From Clostridiales bacterium (GTDB taxonomy: Bacteria; Bacillota; Clostridia; Christensenellales; Aristaeellaceae): a stretch of 64,000 nucleotides of DNA. The translations under genes and the position numbers were made by a program. Below the pieces are notes generated by a model that saw nothing but the letters and a program-made list of their open reading frames with translations, made no database searches and had not been told where the DNA came from. This document shows, piece by piece, positions 26,281 through 35,770 of this stretch. Position 1 is the stretch's first letter. Every line of letters begins with the position of its first letter. The stretch covers positions 28,905-92,904 of the forward strand of contig JAAYIN010000051.1 of NCBI GenBank assembly GCA_012523405.1, read 5' to 3'.

Positions 26281-26760
26281 ATGTTCTTTGTATTTTTTTT
26301 GTTGTGGGTAATTTTCAATAGCCGGCTTACCTTGGAGATTGCGATCTTCGGCATCGTTTTCTCAGGTGCGCTGTATGCGTTTTGTTGCGCATTTCTTGAT
26401 TATAGCCCCAAAAAGGATCTTGCCGCTGTCAAGCGAATCCCCAAGATGTTTCGCTATGTTGGACTGCTGCTCAGCGAGATCGTCAAGTCCAATGTCGCGC
26501 TGATCCAGATCGTGCTCAACCGCAAGATCGAGGTCAAGCCGCAGCTGGTGAAGTTTACCACCCCAGTCACGGGCCCTGTCGCCCAAAACATACTCGCCGA
26601 TTCCATCACATTAACCCCCGGCACCATTACCGTGCTGTCCGAGGGCAACGAGCTGACCGTCCACTGCTTGGATGAACGGTTCATGGATGGCATTGATGAC
26701 ACCCCATTTCAGCAAATGCTGCTAACAATGCAGGAGGAGGGTATGGCTCATGATGCTTGA
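26281..26760 (+). CDS. mrpE: Na+/H+ antiporter subunit E (MrpE/MnhE/MbhA)
   Basis: 159 residues. Two N-terminal membrane helices precede the MNHE domain: LLLSEIVKSNVALIQIVL and the conserved ADSITLTPGTITV. MrpE is needed for assembly of the hetero-oligomeric Mrp antiporter. It is the first gene of a ten-gene operon and overlaps the next by 11 bp. Confidence 0.92.
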   Translation: MFFVFFLLWVIFNSRLTLEIAIFGIVFSGALYAFCCAFLDYSPKKDLAAVKRIPKMFRYVGLLLSEIVKSNVALIQIVLNRKIEVKPQLVKFTTPVTGPVAQNILADSITLTPGTITVLSEGNELTVHCLDERFMDGIDDTPFQQMLLTMQEEGMAHDA

Positions 26761-27097
26761 AAATGCTTATTCCGCGCTATATGCAGGCGCTTTGTTATTC
26801 CTGAGCATACTGACGCTCTTTTGCCTGTTCCGTGCCATTCTCGGTCCCCGCATTGCTGACCGTGTCGTGTCCATCAACATGATCTCAACCCTCACCATGG
26901 TCATGATCAGCGTGCTGGCGATGTACCAAGGGCAGGGATACCTGGTTGACGTTGCGTTGATCTATGCGCTCCTTGGCTTCCTAGCTGTGGTTGTGCTATG
27001 TAAGATTTACATGGGCATCGCGCTTGAAAAGCAGGAAAAGCGAATGGCCGCAGCGCAGCGCAGCATTGATGCAAAGGAGGCGGGCGAAAATGCTTGA
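26750..27097 (+). CDS. mrpF: Na+/H+ antiporter subunit F (MrpF/MbhB)
   Basis: 115 residues with three helices. The LGPRIADRVVSINM motif after helix 1 and the acidic DVALIYALLGFLA in helix 3 are those of MrpF. The start is ATG 26750 (or 26753), inside the mrpE end, with GGAGGAGGG before it. Translation is probably coupled. Confidence 0.92.
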   Translation: MMLENAYSALYAGALLFLSILTLFCLFRAILGPRIADRVVSINMISTLTMVMISVLAMYQGQGYLVDVALIYALLGFLAVVVLCKIYMGIALEKQEKRMAAAQRSIDAKEAGENA

Positions 27098-27407
27098 TTG
27101 GATTCGTTTCGCACTGACCGCAGTGTTTCTTGTCAGCGGTCTTTTTCTACTGATGATCGGCGTGATCGCGCAGTATCGCTTCCAATACGTGCTCAACCGC
27201 ATGCATGCCGCATCCATGGGCGATTCACTTGGTCTTTTTCTTGTAATGGTCGCGCTATCCATCAGCTGTAACGAGGGCTGGATCATCGTTAAGCTCCTGA
27301 TGGTCGCACTCTTTGTATGGCTGACCAGCCCCACAGGCAGCCATCTAATCGCAAGGCTCGAGCTCACCGCAAATGAACATCCCGAGCAGGAAATGGAGAT
27401 AAAGTAA
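27090..27407 (+). CDS. mrpG: Na+/H+ antiporter subunit G (MrpG/MbhC)
   Basis: 105 residues from ATG 27090, chosen because AAAGGAGG lies 10 bp before it and overlaps the mrpF end. Three helices; the family motif YVLNRMHAASMGDSLG follows helix 1, and LTSPTGSHLIAR is near the end. The longer upstream frame runs inside mrpF. Confidence 0.92.
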   Translation: MLDWIRFALTAVFLVSGLFLLMIGVIAQYRFQYVLNRMHAASMGDSLGLFLVMVALSISCNEGWIIVKLLMVALFVWLTSPTGSHLIARLELTANEHPEQEMEIK

Positions 27408-27409
27408 TT

Positions 27410-27682
27410 ATGATCGATTTATATAATGTCATCGTACTTGGGTTTTTGCTCATCTGTGCAGTGGCTACTTGCCTGAGCCGTAATCTGCTGGTGAGCGTGG
27501 TCATCTTCATGGCGTACAGCCTGCTGATGAGCATCGTATGGATGCTGCTTCAAGCGCCTGATCTAGCCATCACCGAGGCGGCTGTCGGTGCAGGCGTCAC
27601 ATCAATTCTGTTCTTTATTACGCTTAAGAAAATTCATGCGATTAAAGACGAGAAGGGAGAGCAGAATGAATCAAATGAGTAA
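27410..27682 (+). CDS. MbhD-like subunit (DUF4040; split MrpA C-terminal segment)
   Basis: 90 residues, three helices. SLLMSIVWMLLQAPDLAITEAAVGAG (quoted in parts: LLQAPDLAITEA and VGAGVTS) is the DUF4040/MbhD signature, which in fused MrpA proteins follows the antiporter domain. It is a separate gene here, as in archaeal Mbh. It starts 2 bp after the mrpG stop and overlaps the next gene by 17 bp. Confidence 0.85.
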   Translation: MIDLYNVIVLGFLLICAVATCLSRNLLVSVVIFMAYSLLMSIVWMLLQAPDLAITEAAVGAGVTSILFFITLKKIHAIKDEKGEQNESNE

Positions 27683-28685
27683 AAAAATCTCCTCATTGCA
27701 AGAGCGCGCAAAGCGCTGGATGATGGAGGATGATAACGAGCTGGATCAAAGCATCGCCAAAAGCTTTGATGAGCTATCCGATCACGAGCAGCAAGATCAG
27801 CACCCCGAGATTTTTGCTAAGCGTGAAAGTGAGATAGAAGCGCAGCTCCACGACATGCGCGAGCAGGAGGAGCAGCACTACCTGCGTATGCATGCTTGGA
27901 CAGTGAATCGCGGTTCCAAATGGCTCGACCTTATCTACCGCACACTTTCCATTTTGGTTTGTGCGTTTATCGTGGTCTTCCTGCTGCAAACCGTCATCGC
28001 CCTGCCGCCCTTTGGTGCGGCTGACGCGCCGTATAACAACGAAGTGTCCCAGCGCTATATTGAGAGCGGTGTGGAGGAAACAGGTGCGGTAAACTTTGTG
28101 GCTGGTATGATTTTGGACTACCGTGCCTTTGATACATTCGGCGAATCAACGGTGCTGTTTGTGGCTGCATGCAGCGTGCTATTGCTGCTCAAGCTTCACG
28201 ATCATTCTCCAGACAACCCCTCCCCCACCATGATCGAAGCGGAGTTTGACGACCGCCATCACGAACCCAAGAACGATTCGATTCTTCAGTTCGCTGCGCG
28301 CGTTCTCGTCCCCATCATATTGCTCCTTGGGATATACATTGTCCTCAACGGACATATCAGCCCGGGCGGCGGCTTTAGCGGCGGCGCGGTGATGGGTGCA
28401 GGACTCATCCTCTATCTCAATGCCTTTGGCTTTAAGAAAACAGAGCGCTTCTTCACCTACAAGACCTTCCGCTGGATCACATTCGTCTCGCTCATGACCT
28501 ACGGACTGCTCAAAAGCTACTCCTTCTTCATGGGTGCCAACCACCTGCCAAGCGGCATCCCGCTGGGCACGCCCGGCGCCATCCTGTCCGCAGGGCTCAT
28601 ATTGCCGCTGAATATCTGCGTGGGACTTGTCGTTATGTGCACGATGTATGCCTTCTACACGCTGTTTCGCAAAGGAGGTTTTTAA
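27666..28685 (+). CDS. mrpB: MbhE-MrpB fusion antiporter subunit with acidic N-terminal extension
   Basis: 339 residues from ATG 27666 (GAAGGGAGAG upstream). Residues 1 to about 80 are charged, coiled-coil-like and cytoplasmic, rich in Glu, Asp and Gln; this is not usual in the family. Residues about 90-175 match MbhE/the MrpA tail (FVAGMILDYRAFDTFGES). Residues about 205-339 are the MnhB domain (IVLNGHISPGGGFSGGA). So two subunits that are separate in Mbh are fused here. It is an ion-path component of the complex. Confidence 0.85.
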   Translation: MNQMSKKISSLQERAKRWMMEDDNELDQSIAKSFDELSDHEQQDQHPEIFAKRESEIEAQLHDMREQEEQHYLRMHAWTVNRGSKWLDLIYRTLSILVCAFIVVFLLQTVIALPPFGAADAPYNNEVSQRYIESGVEETGAVNFVAGMILDYRAFDTFGESTVLFVAACSVLLLLKLHDHSPDNPSPTMIEAEFDDRHHEPKNDSILQFAARVLVPIILLLGIYIVLNGHISPGGGFSGGAVMGAGLILYLNAFGFKKTERFFTYKTFRWITFVSLMTYGLLKSYSFFMGANHLPSGIPLGTPGAILSAGLILPLNICVGLVVMCTMYAFYTLFRKGGF

Positions 28686-28687
28686 CG

Positions 28688-29062
28688 ATGCTAACCTTGT
28701 TTACCGAGCATTTGGAAGAGACGGTTGCGATGCTGCTCTTTGGCATCGGCTTTACCACATTGCTGCTTGAGCGGAACCTGATTAAGAAAGTCATCGGGCT
28801 GAATATCATGGATACCGCGATCTACCTATTTCTGACCGCAACAGGCTATATCGAAGGCCGCATTGCGCCTATTATGGTGGATGGAATCACTTCCTCCTCC
28901 TACTACATCAACCCCATCCCAAGCGGCCTTGTCCTCACGGGCATCGTTGTGGGCGTTAGCTTTACCGCCCTATCCCTTGCCCTCATCGTCAGGCTGTACA
29001 GGCGTTACCATACGCTTGATCTTGACCAGATCACACTACTAATGAAGGGAGAACACCAGTAA
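28688..29062 (+). CDS. mrpC: Na+/H+ antiporter subunit C (MrpC/MbhG, NuoK-like)
   Basis: 124 residues from ATG 28688, with AAAGGAGG upstream and 2 bp after the mrpB stop. Three helices; GIGFTTLLLERNLIKKVIGL (helix 1-2) and the TGIVVGVSFTALSLALIVRL helix show the NuoK-like fold. It belongs to the membrane core that lines the ion path. Confidence 0.92.
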   Translation: MLTLFTEHLEETVAMLLFGIGFTTLLLERNLIKKVIGLNIMDTAIYLFLTATGYIEGRIAPIMVDGITSSSYYINPIPSGLVLTGIVVGVSFTALSLALIVRLYRRYHTLDLDQITLLMKGEHQ

Positions 29063-29063
29063 C

Positions 29064-30557
29064 ATGCTATTTGTTCAAAACGTTCCCTTCTTTTGCATCA
29101 TGCTTTGCATGATCAGCGGTATCGCATCCGCCATGATGCCCCACCGCCTAAGCAAGTGGTGGACAGTCGGGCTTTGCGCCCTTGTCGCGGCGCTGAATGC
29201 ATGGCTGCTCTCCTACCTTCTTGTAAGCGGCGAAAGCTACACCTATATGATGGGTCATTTCCCCGCACCCTGGGGCAATGAGCTCCGCGCGGGTATTCTG
29301 GAAGCACTGCTAGCCGTTTGCTTCAGCGTGATCATGCTGATGAGCGTGCTTGGCGGCATGAAGAAGATGGAGCAGGATGCCGATCCTGCAAAGTTCAACC
29401 TGATCTTTGTCATGCTTGATCTCGTGCTCGCCTGCATGATGGCCATGCTCTACACCAACGACCTTTTCACCGCTTATGTCTTCATCGAAATCCTGACCAT
29501 CGCAGCCTGCTCGCTGATCATCACAAGGCAGATCGGGCGCACGCTGGTTGCCGCGATGAGGTATGTGATCATGAGCCTGCTGGGCTCGGGTCTGCTGCTA
29601 ATGGCGATTTCCATCACCTATAACATCACAGGGCACCTGCTCATGGAAAACATTCAGACTTCGCTATCTGCTCTTCACCAAACAGGGCAGTACGGCCTTC
29701 CCTTAACCGTCATCATCGGGCTATTCTTTGTAGCCCTTGGCATCAAAAGCGCACTATTCCCCTTCCACACCTGGCTGCCCGACAGCTACGGCTACGCAAC
29801 ACCAACAGGCGCGGCGGTTCTGAGCAGCATTGTGAGCAAGGCGTATGTATTCCTGCTCATCAAGATTCTCTATCGAGTGATCGGGCTGCAAATCGTCGTG
29901 GAAAATCAAGCCTTAAACCTACTCTTCCTCTTTGGTATTGTGGGCATGATCATGGGCAGTCTCAGCGCCATCAAAGCGCCCGAGCTTCGGCGCATGATCG
30001 CCTTTAGCTCCGTTGCCCAAATCGGCTACATATACGCCGGCATGGGACTTGGCACAAACGCAGGCTTTGTGGCAGCGATCTATCATATGATCATGCACTC
30101 CTTTGCCAAAAGCTCGCTGTTCATCTCCGCATCAGGCCTCTACGATGCATCGGGCAACAGCAAGCGCTTCTCCGATCTTCGCGGCGCAGGCTTTCGGTAT
30201 CCCGCGGCAGGCGTGAGCTTTTGCGTGAGCGCGATGAGCCTAGTGGGCATTCCCGTCTTTGGCGGCTTTGTTTCCAAGCTCTACCTGAGTGAGGCGGCGA
30301 TGCAGCGCGGCGGCGTTCACATGTGGACGATGCTGATTGTGCTGGCACTGAGTACGCTTCTGAACGTATTTTACTTCATGAAGACCATCATCACCCTCTA
30401 TCGCCCCGCGCGTGAGGGATTTATTCCCCCGCCCTTTGAGAAAAGTAAGCTTTCCACCTGCTCCATGTGGGTGTTTGCTATCCTGAATCTATTGGTCGGC
30501 CTGCTCGCACAGCCCATCGTTACGGCAATTGCGCGCGGCCTGAATATGTTTGCGTAA
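29064..30557 (+). CDS. mrpD: Antiporter subunit D-like (proton-pumping NuoM/N family), copy 1
   Basis: 497 residues, about 14 helices. Key residues of antiporter-like subunits are present: Glu in YVFIEILTIAA (TM5) and Lys in LGIKSALFPFHTWLPDS (TM7). Its place right after mrpC is that of MrpD/MbhH. It overlaps nothing and starts 1 bp after mrpC. Confidence 0.9.
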   Translation: MLFVQNVPFFCIMLCMISGIASAMMPHRLSKWWTVGLCALVAALNAWLLSYLLVSGESYTYMMGHFPAPWGNELRAGILEALLAVCFSVIMLMSVLGGMKKMEQDADPAKFNLIFVMLDLVLACMMAMLYTNDLFTAYVFIEILTIAACSLIITRQIGRTLVAAMRYVIMSLLGSGLLLMAISITYNITGHLLMENIQTSLSALHQTGQYGLPLTVIIGLFFVALGIKSALFPFHTWLPDSYGYATPTGAAVLSSIVSKAYVFLLIKILYRVIGLQIVVENQALNLLFLFGIVGMIMGSLSAIKAPELRRMIAFSSVAQIGYIYAGMGLGTNAGFVAAIYHMIMHSFAKSSLFISASGLYDASGNSKRFSDLRGAGFRYPAAGVSFCVSAMSLVGIPVFGGFVSKLYLSEAAMQRGGVHMWTMLIVLALSTLLNVFYFMKTIITLYRPAREGFIPPPFEKSKLSTCSMWVFAILNLLVGLLAQPIVTAIARGLNMFA

Positions 30558-30570
30558 GGAGACAGTACAG

Positions 30571-32055
30571 ATGCAAGCGATCTTATTGATTATCACCCCA
30601 CTGCTGCCCATGATCTGCGGAGCAGCCTGCTGGTTCATTCCCGCTCTTGATGAGCAAAAGCCCCGCAATATCTTTGTTACAGCCACCTTGATTGTGAGCT
30701 TTGCGCTCACCATCTGCCTTTGCCTCACAGGCGACGGCGCGGCTACCCTCTTTTCCATCACCGATTCACTGCCCATCATCATGCAGTCAGATGCCATTGG
30801 CAGGCTGTTCGCGCTGCTGGTGGGTGCCATGTGGCTGGCTGTTGGCATTTTCAGCTTCGGCTATATGGAGCACGAAGGATCTCAGCGCAGATTCTACACC
30901 TTCTACCTGCTCACATTGGGTACGCTGTACGGCATTACCTTTGCAGGAACGATGGTCACCATGTACCTGTTCTTTGAAATGATGACATTGCTCTCCCTTG
31001 CATTGGTGCTTCACTCCATGTCAAAGGAAGCCATCGCAGCCGGCATTAAATACCTGATCTACTCCATCGCAGGCGCGATGATGGGTCTGCTCGGTATTTT
31101 CTTCCTATCCCAGCACACCACCTCCGCCCTCTTTATCGCAGGCGGCTCGCTAAGCCCCGATGCGGCGCTTGGGAACCAAACCCTGCTGCTGTGGATTCTC
31201 TTGATCACAGTCATTGGCTTTGGCACGAAGGCAGGTATGTTCCCCATGCACGGTTGGCTGCCTACCGCTCACCCCGCTGCTCCCGCCCCTGCAAGTGCAT
31301 TGCTCTCGGGCGTGATCACTAAGATGGGTGTGCTGTGCATCATTCGCATCATCTACTACGTCGTTGGCGCGGACTTCATGCGCGGCACTTGGGTGCAGAC
31401 CGTACTGCTCATCCTCGCGCTGATCACGGTATTCATGGGCTCGATGATGGCGTTTAAGGTCAAGGGGCTCAAGAAGCGCCTTGCTTACTCCACCATCTCT
31501 CAGGTCAGCTACATGCTCTTTGGTCTGTTCCTGCTCAATGAAGTTGCGTTTTCGGGCGCACTGCTTCACGTATACTTCCACAGCGTCATCAAGAATGCGC
31601 TGTTCATCTGCGCAGGTGCTGTGATTGTCAAAACAGGGCTCACCTCCGTTGATGACCTGCGCGGCATCGGCAAGCGCATGCCCATCACCATCTGGTGCTT
31701 CACCATCGTCAGCCTTGGCCTTGTCGGCGTTCCCCCGCTGAGCGGATTTTTCAGCAAGTGGCAGCTCGCACAGGGCTCGCTAAGCAGCGGCATTGCCGTG
31801 TTTAGCTGGCTAGGACCTGTTGTCCTGCTGGTATCCGCGCTGCTGACAGCTGCTTACCTACTGCCCATCAGCATCAACGGCTTCTTCCCTGCAAAGGGCG
31901 AGGAGGGCGTGGCGGCAGTTTCCTATCCATCATGCGAAGTTGGTCCAAGCATGTACGTTCCCATGATTGTCCTCGCTGTGCTCACGCTGCTCTTTGGCCT
32001 GTGCCCGTCGCTGTTGCAAGCGGCCACAACTGCCATCGCATCAGCTGTGCTATAA
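30571..32055 (+). CDS. Antiporter-like subunit (NuoM/N family), copy 2
   Basis: 494 residues from ATG 30571 after AAGGAG; a longer frame from 30550 lacks an RBS. TM5 Glu is in FFEMMTLLSL and TM7 Lys in FGTKAGMFPMHGWLPTAH. The broken-helix motif SKWQLAQGSL follows a GVPPLSGFF segment. It is a paralog of its neighbours and a likely proton channel of the complex. Confidence 0.88.
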   Translation: MQAILLIITPLLPMICGAACWFIPALDEQKPRNIFVTATLIVSFALTICLCLTGDGAATLFSITDSLPIIMQSDAIGRLFALLVGAMWLAVGIFSFGYMEHEGSQRRFYTFYLLTLGTLYGITFAGTMVTMYLFFEMMTLLSLALVLHSMSKEAIAAGIKYLIYSIAGAMMGLLGIFFLSQHTTSALFIAGGSLSPDAALGNQTLLLWILLITVIGFGTKAGMFPMHGWLPTAHPAAPAPASALLSGVITKMGVLCIIRIIYYVVGADFMRGTWVQTVLLILALITVFMGSMMAFKVKGLKKRLAYSTISQVSYMLFGLFLLNEVAFSGALLHVYFHSVIKNALFICAGAVIVKTGLTSVDDLRGIGKRMPITIWCFTIVSLGLVGVPPLSGFFSKWQLAQGSLSSGIAVFSWLGPVVLLVSALLTAAYLLPISINGFFPAKGEEGVAAVSYPSCEVGPSMYVPMIVLAVLTLLFGLCPSLLQAATTAIASAVL

Positions 32056-32067
32056 GGAGGAAATGAC

Positions 32068-33525
32068 ATGTTAATGGTTTCAATCCTTATTCCCATACTG
32101 GCTGCCGCTGCGCTGTTCATATGGCGACCAAAGAGCCGCAAGGTACGAAACGCCTTTACTTTTCTTGCGACCCTTCTGACCTCCCTATGCACCGCTTGGT
32201 GTATCATCACCGCAGGCGGTCACCAGTTTACCTTGCTAAGCCTAAGCTCCACGCTCACCATCAGCTTTAAGCTGGATGGTCTTGGACGTGTCTTCTCTGG
32301 GCTGGTTGCCTTTCTGTGGCCGCTGGCTACGCTGTATGCATTTGAGTATATGGAGCATGAAGGCGGCGAAAACACCTTCTTTGGCTTCTACCTGCTCAGC
32401 TATAGCGTAACCCTTGGCATCGCGTTTGCAGAGGACCTGATGTCGCTGTACATCTTCTACGAACTGCTCACGCTGGCTACGCTGTTCCTCGTAACTCACG
32501 GCATGAAGCCTGCGAATGTCTATGCAGGCCGCAAATATGTGTACTACTCTCTTGGCGGCGCTGCCCTTGCGTTCCTCGCATTGGTCACCGTCATTCACTA
32601 CAGCAGCAACTCGAACTTCACCATTGGCGGTATCCCCGCACTCGCCGCTGCACCTATGGAGCTGCTGCTTCCCATGTTCACCCTCGGTTTCCTTGGCTTT
32701 GGCGTAAAGGCCGCGATCTTCCCGTTCCACGGCTGGCTGCCTACCGCAAGCGTTGCCCCAACCCCTGTGACCGCGCTGCTGCATGCTGTAGCGGTTGTTA
32801 AGGCAGGTGCATTCGCCGTGATTCGCCTCGGATACTACTGCTTTAGCCCACAGCAATTACAAGGCACTTGGGCACAGACCGTCTGCCTTGCTATTGCGCT
32901 GATCAGCATCCTATACGGAAGCATCAATGCTGTTCGCGAGCCCCAGCTCAAACGCAGGCTCGCCTACTCCACCATGAGCAACCTGAGCTATGTGCTCTTT
33001 GGCGCCATGCTCTTCACCCCCGCAGGTCTTCAGGGCGGCTTGATGCACATGGTATTCCATGCGCTGATGAAAATCACACTTTTCAGCTGCGCAGGCGCTA
33101 TCATCGTAAAGACCGGCAAAACCTATGTGGAGGATTTACGCGGTCTGAGCAAGAAAATGCCCACCGTTATGGCGGCATTCCTCTTTTGCGCTATTGCACT
33201 GGTCGGTATTCCGCCCTTTGTCGGCTTCCAAAGCAAATGGTCGCTGGCAACAGCCGGCTTTGAAAGCACCAACCCGCTGGGCTCCGTCGGCGCGATCGTG
33301 CTGATCATATCCGCCGTGCTGACCGCTATTTATCTGCTCGTGCCTGCGCTGTCCGCCTATGTGCTGCCCCTTAGCGAAACCGCAGGGCTGCCCAAGGATG
33401 ACTATGACCCGGGCATGCGCATGCGCTTTCCGCTCATCGCTGTTTGCGCTGTGATGCTTGTACTTGTGTTCTACTCCGCGCCGCTTGTTCAATACCTTGG
33501 ACAGGTCGCAAGCGGACTACTGTAA
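32068..33525 (+). CDS. Antiporter-like subunit (NuoM/N family), copy 3
   Basis: 485 residues, ATG 32068 after AAGGAGG. TM5 Glu in FYELLTLATLF and TM7 Lys in FGVKAAIFPFHGWLPTAS are kept. HAVAVVKAGAFAVIRL and the GIPPFVGFQSKW segment complete the family pattern. The upstream gene ends 12 bp before. Confidence 0.88.
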   Translation: MLMVSILIPILAAAALFIWRPKSRKVRNAFTFLATLLTSLCTAWCIITAGGHQFTLLSLSSTLTISFKLDGLGRVFSGLVAFLWPLATLYAFEYMEHEGGENTFFGFYLLSYSVTLGIAFAEDLMSLYIFYELLTLATLFLVTHGMKPANVYAGRKYVYYSLGGAALAFLALVTVIHYSSNSNFTIGGIPALAAAPMELLLPMFTLGFLGFGVKAAIFPFHGWLPTASVAPTPVTALLHAVAVVKAGAFAVIRLGYYCFSPQQLQGTWAQTVCLAIALISILYGSINAVREPQLKRRLAYSTMSNLSYVLFGAMLFTPAGLQGGLMHMVFHALMKITLFSCAGAIIVKTGKTYVEDLRGLSKKMPTVMAAFLFCAIALVGIPPFVGFQSKWSLATAGFESTNPLGSVGAIVLIISAVLTAIYLLVPALSAYVLPLSETAGLPKDDYDPGMRMRFPLIAVCAVMLVLVFYSAPLVQYLGQVASGLL

Positions 33526-33540
33526 GGAGGGAGAAGCGAT

Positions 33541-35670
33541 ATGCAGGGATCTATTCTGTTGTTTGTTGCCGCGGTATTGCCTATGCTTGCCGCACCTCTG
33601 GCTTGGGTGCTCGAGCGAAAGCACAAGGGCGCAGCCATCCTTACCATGATCATCACCTCAGCCGCTGTGCTGGGCATGCTGGTGACTCTCTTTGTCTCAG
33701 CCCTTGGCGGACAGGAGACCTTCCTCATATGGGACGGCTTTTGCGGTCTTGGTCTCCAGATGCGTGCGGACGGCTTCCGCGCACTATATGCATGCATCGC
33801 AGGCGTGATGTGGCTGGTAACATCCATATTCAGCCGTGATTACTTCAAGCACGGACACGCCATCGGGCGCTATGCGCTCTTCACGCTGATTACCTTTGGC
33901 GCGATGGTCGGTCTGCTATTGTCGGACACGTTCTTTAGTGCCTTCATCTTCTTTGAGATCATGTCCCTTGCGAGCTATCCTTGGGTTGCTCACGAGGAAA
34001 CGCCCGACGCTATGCGCGCCGCTGAGACCTATCTTTACATCGCTGTGATTGGCGGTCTGGTCATGCTCATGGGCATCTTCCTATTGCCAAACAGCATGGC
34101 TTCGATGTCATTCTCCCAGCTTCCCGCGGCTGCGCAGAGCGTTGGCGTAGAAAGCCTGATGCTGTCCGCGATTTTGATTCTCGTTGGCTTTGGCGCAAAA
34201 GCGGGTGCTTTCCCGCTTCATATCTGGCTGCCAAAGGCTCACCCCGTTGCCCCTGCACCTGCCAGTGCGCTGCTATCGGGCATGCTCACCAAGGCGGGTA
34301 TCTTCGGCATGATCGTGCTCACCACTTTCCTGATGAGGGGGAGCGACACCTTCGCTGATTTACTCTTCCGCTTAGGCGTGATCACCATGTTCCTTGGTGC
34401 ACTGCTTGCGGTATTCTCCGTGAACCTCAAGCGCACACTCGCCTGCTCCTCCCTCAGCCAAATCGGCTTCATCATGGTGGGCGTTGGGCTATGCGGCTTG
34501 CTGCAAGGCGAGAATGGTCTCGCTGCCTACGGCACAGTCCAGCATATGGTCAACCATTCCCTCTTTAAGCTCATACTGTTCATCAGCGCAGGTGTTGTGG
34601 CGATGAACACGGGCATGCTTCATCTCAACGATGTGCGCGGCTACGGCAGAGGAAAGATCGTGCTGCACATCGCGTTCCTCACAGCTGCGCTTGGTATCAG
34701 CGGTGTTCCGTTCCTAAGCGGCTACATCAGCAAATCACTATTGCATGAGGGTTTGCTTGAGTACATTGCGCATCTGCAGCATATGGGTCTGAGCGCCACG
34801 CCCTATGCGATTGCTGAATGGGTCTTCATCATCTCAGGCGGCATGACCTTCTGCTACATGCTCAAGCTCTACATCTGCCTGTTCTGGCAAAAGCACCCCA
34901 CAAAGCAAGCGGAGTTTGATGCTCAGAAAAAGTATCTCTCCCCCCTATCCTCCATTGCGCTCCTGCTCTGCACGGCGATCATACCGATTCTTGGCACACA
35001 GCCCGATCTGTTCATGACAGGCATTGGCGAGCTGTCCAGCAGCTTCCTAAACGCCGCTGCGCCCGCGCATCATATCGAGTATTTCAGCTCTGAGAACCTA
35101 ATTGGTGCAGGAAAGTCGCTCATCATCGGCTTTGTGCTCTATCAATTTGTATGCGCACTCCTGATGGATACCAAGGGCGAGGATGAGACCATCTACCTTG
35201 ACCGCTGGCCAAAGAAACTCGACCTTGAAAACTTGGTCTATCGTCCCTTGATTTCGCTCCTACTCACCATCGGTGGCTTGATTGCAAGTTTCTTTGACAT
35301 GCTGATGGATTGGGTCGTGATCGTACTTCGAAACGTAGGCTTCTTCATCAGCCGAATCCTTGATGGCAGTGTTGATTGGGTCGTCATTGGCGCAAGAAAG
35401 ACCATGTTTGCAACCAAGCAAAAGGAGCTCCCCGTACCTGTGGGAACCCCTGTGACCTATGCATTTGGTCGTTTCTTTGATAATGTCTCATCGGTTCTAA
35501 ACAAAACCGTTCGCAAAAAGAAACCCATTCAAACCAGCTTTGTATCCGCTTTTGCAGCGGGTCGCAATGCGATTGCAACGCAGGTGAAACAGCTGACAAG
35601 CTCCATCAGCTTTGGACTGCTCATGTTCTGTCTGGGACTTTACGTCACGCTATCGTATCTGTTGTTCTAA
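33541..35670 (+). CDS. Large antiporter-like subunit (MrpA N-terminal/NuoL-like), copy 4
   Basis: 709 residues. The first about 500 form a 14-helix antiporter core with TM5 Glu (FFEIMSLASYPW) and TM7 Lys (FGAKAGAFPLHIWLPKAH). The C-terminal 200 residues have further helices and a basic tail. It lacks the DUF4040/MbhE part of full MrpA, which is encoded separately at 27410-28685. AAGGAGGGAG precedes ATG 33541. It is the last gene of the operon. Confidence 0.85.
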   Translation: MQGSILLFVAAVLPMLAAPLAWVLERKHKGAAILTMIITSAAVLGMLVTLFVSALGGQETFLIWDGFCGLGLQMRADGFRALYACIAGVMWLVTSIFSRDYFKHGHAIGRYALFTLITFGAMVGLLLSDTFFSAFIFFEIMSLASYPWVAHEETPDAMRAAETYLYIAVIGGLVMLMGIFLLPNSMASMSFSQLPAAAQSVGVESLMLSAILILVGFGAKAGAFPLHIWLPKAHPVAPAPASALLSGMLTKAGIFGMIVLTTFLMRGSDTFADLLFRLGVITMFLGALLAVFSVNLKRTLACSSLSQIGFIMVGVGLCGLLQGENGLAAYGTVQHMVNHSLFKLILFISAGVVAMNTGMLHLNDVRGYGRGKIVLHIAFLTAALGISGVPFLSGYISKSLLHEGLLEYIAHLQHMGLSATPYAIAEWVFIISGGMTFCYMLKLYICLFWQKHPTKQAEFDAQKKYLSPLSSIALLLCTAIIPILGTQPDLFMTGIGELSSSFLNAAAPAHHIEYFSSENLIGAGKSLIIGFVLYQFVCALLMDTKGEDETIYLDRWPKKLDLENLVYRPLISLLLTIGGLIASFFDMLMDWVVIVLRNVGFFISRILDGSVDWVVIGARKTMFATKQKELPVPVGTPVTYAFGRFFDNVSSVLNKTVRKKKPIQTSFVSAFAAGRNAIATQVKQLTSSISFGLLMFCLGLYVTLSYLLF

Positions 35671-35683
35671 TCGCGGCAAAAAA

Positions 35684-35723
35684 GCTCGGAGCTTCGCTCA
35701 TTCATTTTTTGATCCTCCGATAC
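35684..35723 (+). repeat. Intergenic hairpin repeat, copy 1
   Basis: The core is GGAGCTTCGCTCATTC, then a T-run, then CCTCCGATAC. The GGAG and CTCC ends pair. Related copies occur at 37465, 41868, 41928 and 49851. Confidence 0.6.
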
Positions 35724-35743
35724 ACTTTGGAGTTCAGCCTGAA

Positions 35744-35770
35744 GCGGCATCTGAGTCATTCAGATGCCGT
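35744..35770. repeat. 27-bp hairpin repeat, copy A
   Basis: CGGCATCTGA / TCAGATGCCG stem with a short loop. It is identical over 27 bp to the copy at 35974-36000, exactly 230 bp away. Confidence 0.75.

Noticed and set aside
32242..32856. 204-residue antisense frame in the antiporter operon
   Set aside because: Antisense to conserved membrane helices with TM5 Glu and TM7 Lys; no promoter or RBS.
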